Positions 1-5,823 of a stretch of DNA of 7,840 nt are shown here, piece by piece. The notes under the pieces were generated by a model. That model was not told where the DNA came from, did no database searches, and was given only the letters and a program-made list of their open reading frames with translations. How positions within the stretch are numbered: position 1 is the stretch's first letter; each line of letters starts with the position of its first letter. Source of the DNA: DASYML01 sp034665545 (lineage in GTDB: Bacteria > Acidobacteriota > Blastocatellia > Pyrinomonadales > Pyrinomonadaceae); contig JAXDFO010000046.1 in the NCBI GenBank assembly GCA_034665545.1, positions 1-7,840 of the forward strand. The letters are read 5' to 3'. The position numbers were made by a program, and so were the translations under genes.

Positions 1-2
1 GC

Positions 3-77
3 AGACACAGAGAACACAGAGCGGGCACAGAGTATTCAAGCCTCTGTGCGTCCTCCGCGTCCTCTGTGTCTCTGTGG
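3..77. repeat. Interrupted palindrome of CACAGAG / CTCTGTG units
   Basis: The left side carries three CACAGAG units (about 6-12, 14-20 and 26-32). The right side carries the complementary CTCTGTG units at about 42-48, 62-68 and 70-76. The inner pair GCACAGAG (25-32) and CTCTGTGC (42-49) forms a perfect 8-bp stem with a 9-nt loop. The outer units pair with a one-base bulge once an unpaired 12-base insert on the right arm (50-61) is skipped. The right arm has the look of an intergenic repeat family that I recall from several bacterial phyla, but only one copy lies in this window, so dispersal is not shown here. It sits directly before the ribosome-binding site of the hydrolase gene at 118. That gene's promoter must therefore lie in the repeat, in the short gap after it, or before the window. 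Confidence 0.6.
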
Positions 78-103
78 TGAATCGCGCTGTCAAAAAAAAT
101 TAC

Positions 104-109
104 AAGGAG
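104..109 (+). promoter_or_regulatory. Ribosome-binding site fixing the start at 118
   Basis: AAGGAG lies 8 nt before the ATG at 118. The open frame extends upstream to an ATG at 46, but those 24 extra codons read through the CTCTGTG repeat and would put a hydrophilic stretch in front of the signal peptide. The start at 118 is therefore preferred. Confidence 0.8.
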
Positions 110-117
110 TGGTCATC

Positions 118-2028
118 ATGCGCTCGATGAGAGATACGAAATTTGTTGTGAGCCTTCTTCTACTGCTGTCAATGTTGCTGGCATCTCCTTGCATTCTCTA
201 CGCGCAGCGAACGCAGAAGCCGCCACTGCACGGTCGGCACTGGATGGCTATTACGGGCAAGCCTCTGGCGGCGACGGCGGGCGCGATGATTTTCCAGAAG
301 GGCGGCAACGCGGTTGACGCCGCCTGCGCGATGATCGCGGCCTGCTCTACGATGTGGGACACGCTCTCCTGGGGCGGCGAGACGCAGGCGCTCATCTATA
401 ACCCGCACACAGGGAAAGTCATCGGCATCAACGCGCTCGGCGTCGCCCCGACGGGCGCGACCGCCGCCTTCTACAAATCTCAGGGGATGAATTACCCGCC
501 GGAGTACGGGCCGCTCGCGGCGGTGACGCCGGGCACGCCGGGCGGCATCATGACGATGCTCGCTGAGTACGGCAAGCTATCGTTAAAAGAAGTGCTCGCG
601 CCCTCGATTGAGATGGCGGATGGCTTCGCCATCGAAGCCCAACTCGCTGACACCATCGAGCGGCAGAAGAGTTGGTTGAAGCAATGGCGCTACTCGCGCG
701 AAGTGATGCTGCCGCACATGGGCCAAAAACGCGAAGCCCCGGAAGCGGGCGAGATTTTCCGCCAGCCCGAACTTGCCGCGACGTTGCGCAAGCTGGTCGA
801 GACAGAGCAACAGTCGCTCGCCGCAGGCAAGAATCGCAGGGAAGCTATCTATGCCGCCTACGACCGTTTCTATAAAGGAGACATCGCGCGGGAAATCGCG
901 CGCGGCACGAAAGAGGAAGGCGGGCTTATCACAGAGCAGGACTTAGCCAACTGGAAGGTCAGAATCGAAGAGCCTGTCAGGACCAATTATAAAGGCATAG
1001 AGGTTTACAAGTTCACTGCCTGGACGCAGGGACCGGCGATGCTCGAAGCCCTCAACATTCTTGAGAACCTTGACCTCAAGGGAATGGGCTACAACAGCGC
1101 GCGCTATGTCCACGCGCTCTACCAGACGATGAGCCTCGCCTTCGCCGACAGAGATTTTTATTACGGCGACACATACTTTCCGCCCGTCGAGCCGATGCGA
1201 GGATTGCTCTCGAAAGATTATGCGAAGCAGCGCGCGAAGCTCATCAACTGGGAACGCAACGACCCGGCGGTAAAGCCCGGAGACCCGTATCCTTTTCAGG
1301 GCGAGAAGAATCCTTTCCAAGAGCTTCTGGAAAAGTGGAAGCCGTCGCAGCCACTACCCGGCAACGCGCCCGCGCGCACACAGGACAGCACCTCTTTGTT
1401 AAATTCGATGCAGGGACAGGATGAAGACTTCAATCGAGCCTTCTACGCGGGCACTACCTCAGTTGAGGCGGCGGACGAGGAAGGCTGGGTCGTGTCCGTC
1501 ACACCGAGCGGCGGGTGGGTTCCGGCGGTCATCGCCGGGCACACGGGAGTCGGCCTCAGCCAGCGCGCGCAGAGCTTCGTGACAGACCCTGCGGAAGGCC
1601 CCTTCAACGTCATCGAACCGGGCAAGCATCCGCGCGTCACGCTCACGCCGACGCTCGCCCTCAAGGATGGCAAACCTTATCTATGCTTTTCCGTTCAGGG
1701 CGGCGACAGCCAGGACCAGAACCTCCTACAATTCTTCCTCAACGTGGTCGAGTTCGGGATGAGCGTGCAGCAGGCGACCGAAGCGGCGAACATCAACAGC
1801 TTTCAGATGCACAGTTCTTTCGGCAAGCATGAAGCCAGGCCCGGTCGCATCCTGCTCGCGGACTCTATGCCGCCCTGGGTCCAATCGGAACTGAGGCGCA
1901 TGGGCTACGAACTGACCTTCGAGGCGCGCACCTCCGGCCCGATTAACGCCATCATGCTGGACCAGAAACACGGCACGCTCTGGGGCGGGTCCAGCAATCA
2001 CGGCGAAGACTACGGCATCGCCTGGTAG
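118..2028 (+). CDS. Exported gamma-glutamyltranspeptidase-like Ntn hydrolase, divergent substrate pocket
   Basis: This 636-residue protein belongs to the gamma-glutamyltransferase family of self-cleaving Ntn hydrolases. A signal peptide covers residues 1-29: Arg/Lys early, a Leu-rich core, likely cut after LYA. The large-subunit part has the family motif GGNAVDAA and the PGTPGG segment. Thr446, in GTTSVEAAD, is the expected self-cleavage site and nucleophile, which would split the protein into about 30-445 and 446-636. Gly528-Gly529 match the oxyanion-hole glycines, and the C-terminal GGSSNHGEDYG fits the family end. Aligned by eye to the E. coli enzyme, several glutamate-binding residues differ: Arg114 becomes Leu107, Asp433 becomes Ser486, and Ser462-Ser463 become Val507-Thr508. 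The fold and nucleophile look intact, but glutathione may not be the substrate; another amide or an acylase-type reaction is possible. The protein should act in the periplasm. Family membership is nearly certain; substrate is unknown. Confidence 0.9.
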   Translation: MRSMRDTKFVVSLLLLLSMLLASPCILYAQRTQKPPLHGRHWMAITGKPLAATAGAMIFQKGGNAVDAACAMIAACSTMWDTLSWGGETQALIYNPHTGKVIGINALGVAPTGATAAFYKSQGMNYPPEYGPLAAVTPGTPGGIMTMLAEYGKLSLKEVLAPSIEMADGFAIEAQLADTIERQKSWLKQWRYSREVMLPHMGQKREAPEAGEIFRQPELAATLRKLVETEQQSLAAGKNRREAIYAAYDRFYKGDIAREIARGTKEEGGLITEQDLANWKVRIEEPVRTNYKGIEVYKFTAWTQGPAMLEALNILENLDLKGMGYNSARYVHALYQTMSLAFADRDFYYGDTYFPPVEPMRGLLSKDYAKQRAKLINWERNDPAVKPGDPYPFQGEKNPFQELLEKWKPSQPLPGNAPARTQDSTSLLNSMQGQDEDFNRAFYAGTTSVEAADEEGWVVSVTPSGGWVPAVIAGHTGVGLSQRAQSFVTDPAEGPFNVIEPGKHPRVTLTPTLALKDGKPYLCFSVQGGDSQDQNLLQFFLNVVEFGMSVQQATEAANINSFQMHSSFGKHEARPGRILLADSMPPWVQSELRRMGYELTFEARTSGPINAIMLDQKHGTLWGGSSNHGEDYGIAW

Positions 2029-2124
2029 TTAAGAGAACCGCGACTGCTTAAACGCGCGGAGCCAACGTTCGTCCAAATTTTTTCTGGTCCAATCTTGCGA
2101 AGCGGGCGGGTATTAAGTTAAAAC

Positions 2125-2130
2125 AGGAGG
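2125..2130 (+). promoter_or_regulatory. Strong Shine-Dalgarno with unusually short spacing
   Basis: AGGAGG lies only 1 nt before the ATG at 2132, whereas 5-9 nt is usual. The frame has a stop at 2114 and no other start between that stop and 2132. The next in-frame ATG (2183) would remove most of the signal sequence. The start at 2132 is therefore kept despite the tight spacing. Confidence 0.55.
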
Positions 2131-2131
2131 C

Positions 2132-2599
2132 ATGTTCAGCCAACCAACTAAAATCAATCTCGTTGTTCTCGCCGTCACTCTTATGATAAGTTTTCTGGCA
2201 AACGATTGCTCTCATCAAAAGCGAAACGTGAAGGGCCAATCGGGCGGGACGAGTAGCAGAATGGAGAGCGCGCAAACAGGCACATGGGGAGGCGAGCACA
2301 TCAGACTCGAAGTCACCGCGCAAGGTGGACAGGTCGAGTACGATTGCGCTCACGGAACTATTGACCAGAAGATTGTTCCTGACGGCCAGGGCCGCTTCGA
2401 TGTGGCGGGCACAAACGTTAGAGAGCATGGTGGGCCCGTGCGCAAGGATGAAATTGCGGATAGCCATCCGGCCCAATTCACAGGTCAGATTAAAGGCAAC
2501 AAGATGACGCTCACCGTCATCGAGAGCGATACTAAAGAGACGGTCGGAACATTCAGTCTCGTCTACGGTCAACAACCTCACATCGTGAAATGCAGGTAA
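2132..2599 (+). CDS. Small exported protein of unknown function with GTWGGEHI core
   Basis: This is a 155-residue protein. Residues 1-25 look like a signal sequence: Lys7, then a hydrophobic run from about 9 to 23. It ends at NDC, where Cys26 stands in a lipoprotein-like place, but Asp at -1 breaks the normal lipobox, so lipidation is doubtful. Residues 27-48 are polar and probably a flexible spacer. Residues 49-148 form a compact, probably all-beta domain starting GTWGGEHI, with a DCAHG segment at 71-75, REHGGPVR at 98-104 and strands near 115-145. Cys72 and Cys154 could form a disulfide outside the cytoplasm. I recall similar uncharacterised proteins in Acidobacteriota, which I could not check. 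It follows the transpeptidase-like gene by 103 nt on the same strand, and no strong terminator lies between them, so read-through is possible. The same DNA is open on the other strand, but that reading lacks any protein-like pattern. Confidence 0.75.
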   Translation: MFSQPTKINLVVLAVTLMISFLANDCSHQKRNVKGQSGGTSSRMESAQTGTWGGEHIRLEVTAQGGQVEYDCAHGTIDQKIVPDGQGRFDVAGTNVREHGGPVRKDEIADSHPAQFTGQIKGNKMTLTVIESDTKETVGTFSLVYGQQPHIVKCR

Positions 2600-2612
2600 C
2601 TCCGGCTCGCAC

Positions 2613-2665
2613 ATAGAAAGAGGAAAGGCCGTCTTGAATATTCAAGACGGCCTTCCTCTTTCTAT
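2613..2665. terminator. Bidirectional terminator palindrome between convergent genes
   Basis: The arms 2613-2639 and 2640-2665 are complementary along their whole length except for one bulged A in the run at 2624-2626. The GC-rich core GGCCGTCTTGAA pairs with TTCAAGACGGCC. The outer arms are purine-rich on the left and pyrimidine-rich on the right, so each strand gives a stem followed by a U/C-rich tail. It begins 13 nt after the stop of the small + strand gene and ends 24 nt from the stop of the - strand gene, where a shared terminator is expected. Confidence 0.85.
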
Positions 2666-2689
2666 ACATCTCTGCACGCAGCGCGCAGC

Positions 2690-4945
2690 TTACTGGCAGG
2701 TCGCAAGCTTGAAGGAAGCGATGCGCGTGCTCCAGTTGAACGTCCCGTTGGCCTTCAGGTACTCGGTCGTGTACCAGAAAGTGCAGTCGTCAACCGGGTC
2801 AATGGTCAGTGCGCTGTAGTCGCCCCAACGGCTCAGGGTAGCGGTCTGCGAGCCTGTTCCCGCGATGATGCTGGATTCGGCTCCCATCGTGCCTGCCGCG
2901 AGCCCCGGCGTGCGACTCGTGAAGCGGATTGACGGTTGAAGGCTACTGCCGGAAACGCTATAGGCGAGGCCGATGTTGCCGACCTTATCCATCGCAATCG
3001 AACCCATCCAACGGCTGTTCGAGTCAATGGCGTAAGTGCCTTGTTGAAAGACGCTCGGCGTTCCGCTATTAATGCGTAGCTCGTACCACCTGACGCCCGA
3101 TGCGGGTCCGGTCCCAGGGTTCACAGAATGGTTGACGACCATCGCCTCATGACCATCTGCGAAATGACGATAGGCCAGCCTGTACATCAATCTATCGGCG
3201 AGCGAGTCAAGTTGCTGAGTCGTGCCGGATTGGGGAATGCATGTTCCTCCGGCGCACGCCTCGCTGAAGGCCGCGACCCCAAGCGTGGTCGGACCCGTCA
3301 GAGTTGAACTGGAAGCCGTCGTCCAGTCTACATGGACCTTCCACACGTTGAGCGAGTTTGAGCCGAAGTTGACGAAGTATTCGGGCGCGCCTGCTGGCGG
3401 CGCGATACTGCCATCAATATCGGCTGGCAAGACTCCGCCGAAAGTCGAGCCCAACTGGAAGCACTGCTCCGTGGCCGCCGCGCCAGTCAACATCTTGGCC
3501 CTGTCATAAGCACATAATCTTGCGCCCGTGAAGGTATTGCCGTTGAACATATTGTAGGTCGCATAGTAACCGTCGGCCCACACGCCGAACTTTGGATAGT
3601 CGTTGAAGTTCGGCTCTTTAAAGGCGTACAGGTTGTATGCGCCCGTCGCATCCGAAGTCTGCGAGACGGCGATGCATTCATAGAAGCCTTTGGTCGCGCC
3701 GTTGGTGACGGCGAATTGAGTCATGACCCAACGGTTGTTCGCCTTGTCATACTGCACGATGGGGTCGCCATCGTTAGTGACGGCGCACTGGTGCGTGGCT
3801 CCCAGGCCAGCGAACAATTGATTACCATTGGTCGGGCCTGCGATGCGCGCGCCCGTGCTCTTGTTGTAGACGGCGAACGCTTCGTTGACCCACTGCACAT
3901 ACTGCGTCGCGCCGATCGCGCCATTGGTGTCGGGCGGAGCAGCGTTCGGGGTATAGCCTCCACCGTTACCAAGACCGTCGAAGTTAAGCAGCGCGGAAGG
4001 AGTGGGCGTTGGTGTGGGTGACGGCGTGGGGGTCGGTGTTGGTGTCGGTGTGGGCGTTGGCGTGGGCGTCGGTGTCGGCGTGCCGGTCGTGACGTTCAGC
4101 GCGAAATCGTCAACCACGAATGATGTTTGAAGCGATGCGTCTTCCGTGCCTTTCAAAAAAAGCTGAACGGTCTGATTCTGGAAAGCGGAGACATCGAAGG
4201 AGACCTGCGTGTACCCTGTATTGCGGTTGAGGTTGGAGTAAGTGGCAAGCGTGCTGAGCACAGTGCCGGAGGTGTTTCGTATCTGGACCGTGAGCTTGTC
4301 GAAAGCCGTCGTGGTCGTCGTCTCTTGTGTGTCAATGTGAAGCCAGAATGAGAGCGTCGCGGCGGTCGTGCTGGTTGGAATAGCAACCGTCTGTAAGATT
4401 GAATCCGTGTGCGTCGTGCCGTAACCGTTGAGCCATGCTTTCCACGCGCCTGAATGGGCGGCTTCCGACGTGGAGTTATCTATCACTCCGGCGGTGGGCG
4501 TCCAGGGAGCGGGGCTGGTCGAACCGTTCTCAAAGCCCGGATTGCCTAATATCTGTGTCGTCGCCGCAGGCAACTGGCTCGGCGCAAAATCTGGAGAGGG
4601 CGCAGAGTCGTCGCCCATCACTGACGGCGAGAATGGCTGCGTGACTGATGTTTGGACCACAGGGTCAACTACATAACCGAGTCTGGTGAGGCCATCCGGA
4701 TTAAACCCGTTGTGATAATCCTTATCCGGCGAAAGGTGCCTGCCTTTGTCCTTGCCTCTGATCATGTTCTTGACGTGGCCGGAGACGGCATGCTCGCCGA
4801 ACTGAACTTCCGCGCCGGACTGGACGGATTCCTTATTATTCTGAGCCTGCGCGACAGGGATCGAAAACTTTTTACTATCTACTATCGCCAGTAGTAATAC
4901 GGCGATGCAAAAAGCTAATGTGAGAAACGCGAAAACTTTCTTCAT
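2690..4945 (-). CDS. Large secreted protein: beta-sandwich domain, Thr-Pro linker, C-terminal propeller-like region
   Basis: This is a 751-residue exported protein of unknown function. The start is supported by GGAGG 4 nt upstream (- strand). A signal sequence begins MKK with a hydrophobic core to about residue 22; a likely cut follows AQA at 34. Residues 35-130 are polar. Residues 132-286 open with NPGFENG and run WLHID...VVDDFALNV, a pattern of jelly-roll or carbohydrate-binding-like sandwich domains. Residues 289-316 are a Thr-Pro linker with one Ser-Pro. Residues 318-750 are rich in Gly, aromatics and short strands (PPDTNGAIG, RWVMTQFA, DYPKFGVWADGYY, SRWMGSIAMD, SRWGDYSALTIDP), which suggests a beta-propeller or similar repeat fold ending in DDCTFWYTTEY. 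This region has eight cysteines (387, 424, 478, 495, 564, 569, 721, 750), consistent with disulfides outside the cytoplasm. I see no enzyme signature. Possible roles are surface binding or polymer binding, which is inference. Confidence 0.9.
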   Translation of the reverse strand: MKKVFAFLTLAFCIAVLLLAIVDSKKFSIPVAQAQNNKESVQSGAEVQFGEHAVSGHVKNMIRGKDKGRHLSPDKDYHNGFNPDGLTRLGYVVDPVVQTSVTQPFSPSVMGDDSAPSPDFAPSQLPAATTQILGNPGFENGSTSPAPWTPTAGVIDNSTSEAAHSGAWKAWLNGYGTTHTDSILQTVAIPTSTTAATLSFWLHIDTQETTTTTAFDKLTVQIRNTSGTVLSTLATYSNLNRNTGYTQVSFDVSAFQNQTVQLFLKGTEDASLQTSFVVDDFALNVTTGTPTPTPTPTPTPTPTPTPTPSPTPTPTPSALLNFDGLGNGGGYTPNAAPPDTNGAIGATQYVQWVNEAFAVYNKSTGARIAGPTNGNQLFAGLGATHQCAVTNDGDPIVQYDKANNRWVMTQFAVTNGATKGFYECIAVSQTSDATGAYNLYAFKEPNFNDYPKFGVWADGYYATYNMFNGNTFTGARLCAYDRAKMLTGAAATEQCFQLGSTFGGVLPADIDGSIAPPAGAPEYFVNFGSNSLNVWKVHVDWTTASSSTLTGPTTLGVAAFSEACAGGTCIPQSGTTQQLDSLADRLMYRLAYRHFADGHEAMVVNHSVNPGTGPASGVRWYELRINSGTPSVFQQGTYAIDSNSRWMGSIAMDKVGNIGLAYSVSGSSLQPSIRFTSRTPGLAAGTMGAESSIIAGTGSQTATLSRWGDYSALTIDPVDDCTFWYTTEYLKANGTFNWSTRIASFKLATCQ
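3998..4081 (-). repeat. Thr-Pro codon repeat encoding an interdomain linker
   Basis: Fourteen tandem six-base units (GGNGTN on the + strand) encode alternating Thr-Pro, with one Ser-Pro, at residues 289-316 of the secreted protein. Third positions vary between units, so the repeat is kept at the protein level and is not a perfect microsatellite. Such linkers are typical between domains of secreted proteins. The tract could still change length by slippage or recombination. Confidence 0.9.
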
Positions 4946-5145
4946 TTTTCCTCCGAGGTGGTTAGGCTGCCGTTAAAGAAGGGGAACCCTGGCGGGGTAG
5001 CCTTCGAGAGTAGGGGAAAAGATGCTCTTCAGTAGTTAAGCGAGATTGCACGAAGAGAACCATGAAGAAAGAGCTATGAGCGATGACCCGTCGCCCTTAT
5101 CTTCAGCGTAATTGTGATACCTGTTGATAAAGCTTGAATCCAAAG

Positions 5146-5151
5146 AGGAGG
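5146..5151 (+). promoter_or_regulatory. Strong ribosome-binding site before the orphan start at 5158
   Basis: AGGAGG, within a longer GAGGAGGAG run, lies 6 nt before ATG 5158. This is the best-spaced Shine-Dalgarno in the window, yet it is attached to no recognisable gene. Confidence 0.5.
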
Positions 5152-5157
5152 AGTGAC

Positions 5158-5823
5158 ATGAAATTCAAGCTGCAAGAATATCCCACGTACGGAGGAAATA
5201 TATCATTACTTCAGCGCAGTTCAAAGCTCAACTCAGTCACATTGTCAGGGCAGGGCTGGTCCTGCCCTGACAATAGCGACACGCGCGACGGTTTATCTCT
5301 TCGCTATCGGGAGGATGATTTGCGAAGCGTTTGCGCCGCCGTGGTAAACGCGCTCTGTCGCTTTCTGGAAATCGGCTTCCGTGCCCTGCTTATAGTTCGC
5401 CACGAACTTTTGCGGATTGCGCGCGACGAGCGGAAACCATGTGCTCTGGACCTGCACCATAATGCGATGCCCCTTCTTGAAAGTATGCACGATGCCCGGC
5501 ATCACATAAGAGATTTTCGCAGGCGTGTTGGGCTGCAACGGCAACGGCTTTTCAAAGCTGTTGCGGAAGCGGGCCGGAAACGGTTCGGCGCGCAAGAGCA
5601 TTTCATAGCCGCCCGGTTGAAAGACACAGGCCGCCGAACCATCCGGCGGTTTGGCTCCTTCCGGGTATTTATAATCGTCAGGGAAAACGTCTATCAGTTT
5701 GACGATGAAATCCGAATCCGTGCCGCTCGAAGCGATGAAGATTTGCGGCTTGATGTCGCCCGTCACCATGAGGTCTTCCGTCAAAGGTTCCGTCTCGTAG
5801 ACGAGCACGTCGGGCCGCCCTGA
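5158..5823 (+). CDS. Doubtful small ORF or gene remnant: well-formed start, then antisense to the hydrolase gene
   Basis: The frame opens with MKFKLQEYPTYGGN directly after a strong ribosome-binding site. About 45 codons are free of any other gene. From 5293 on the frame is open only as the antisense of the hydrolase gene, up to a stop at 5821-5823, and that part shows no protein-like pattern. The first 45 codons also read through a perfect stem-loop (5241-5274) that appears to serve the opposite-strand gene. There is no signal peptide and no family I know. It could be the 5' end of a gene whose rest was deleted, a short peptide precursor or leader whose product ends early, or chance. Only the start region is worth considering; the full 221-codon reading is unlikely to be a real protein. 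Confidence 0.22.
   Translation: MKFKLQEYPTYGGNISLLQRSSKLNSVTLSGQGWSCPDNSDTRDGLSLRYREDDLRSVCAAVVNALCRFLEIGFRALLIVRHELLRIARDERKPCALDLHHNAMPLLESMHDARHHIRDFRRRVGLQRQRLFKAVAEAGRKRFGAQEHFIAARLKDTGRRTIRRFGSFRVFIIVRENVYQFDDEIRIRAARSDEDLRLDVARHHEVFRQRFRLVDEHVGPP
5241..5274 (-). terminator. Perfect 14-bp stem-loop downstream of the hydrolase gene
   Basis: ATTGTCAGGGCAGG (5241-5254) pairs perfectly with CCTGCCCTGACAAT (5261-5274) around a 6-nt loop. On the - strand it starts 18 nt after the hydrolase stop codon, where a terminator or 3'-end protecting hairpin is expected. No run of U follows it on either strand, so it is not a textbook intrinsic terminator. Confidence 0.65.

Larger units (their letters stand above)
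4946..5292. other. 347-base intergenic region
   Basis: The left end is the leader of the - strand secreted-protein gene, with its GGAGG at 4950-4954. Within the leader, 4980-5010 is GC-rich and can form only a weak stem (ACCC/GGGT around 4986-4998). I could not match it to a riboswitch. The right half holds the orphan start at 5158 with its ribosome-binding site and the stem-loop at 5241-5274. I found no -35/-10 pair in it good enough to call. Confidence 0.6.

Noticed and set aside
46..117. Upstream extension of the transpeptidase-like gene to an ATG at 46
   Set aside because: The extra codons read through the CTCTGTG repeat, have no ribosome-binding site and would bury the signal peptide. 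AAGGAG 8 nt before 118 gives a better start.
2038..2059. CCGCG/CGCGG inverted repeat after the transpeptidase-like gene
   Set aside because: Only 5 bp with a 12-nt loop and no U-run; too weak to call a terminator.
2048..2614. Open frame of 188 codons on the - strand
   Set aside because: It is antisense to the small exported protein gene, which has a signal sequence, ribosome-binding site and domain-like pattern; this frame has none of these.
3998..4081. Tandem six-base repeat as a CRISPR or noncoding satellite
   Set aside because: It stays in frame in a long protein and encodes an alternating Thr-Pro linker; there are no spacers.
4955..5060. Possible cyclic-di-GMP-type riboswitch in the leader of the 751-residue protein gene
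   Set aside because: A GC-rich segment loosely recalls one stem of that class, but the conserved GCAAAGC-type core and tetraloop/receptor parts are absent. A covariance-model scan would decide it.
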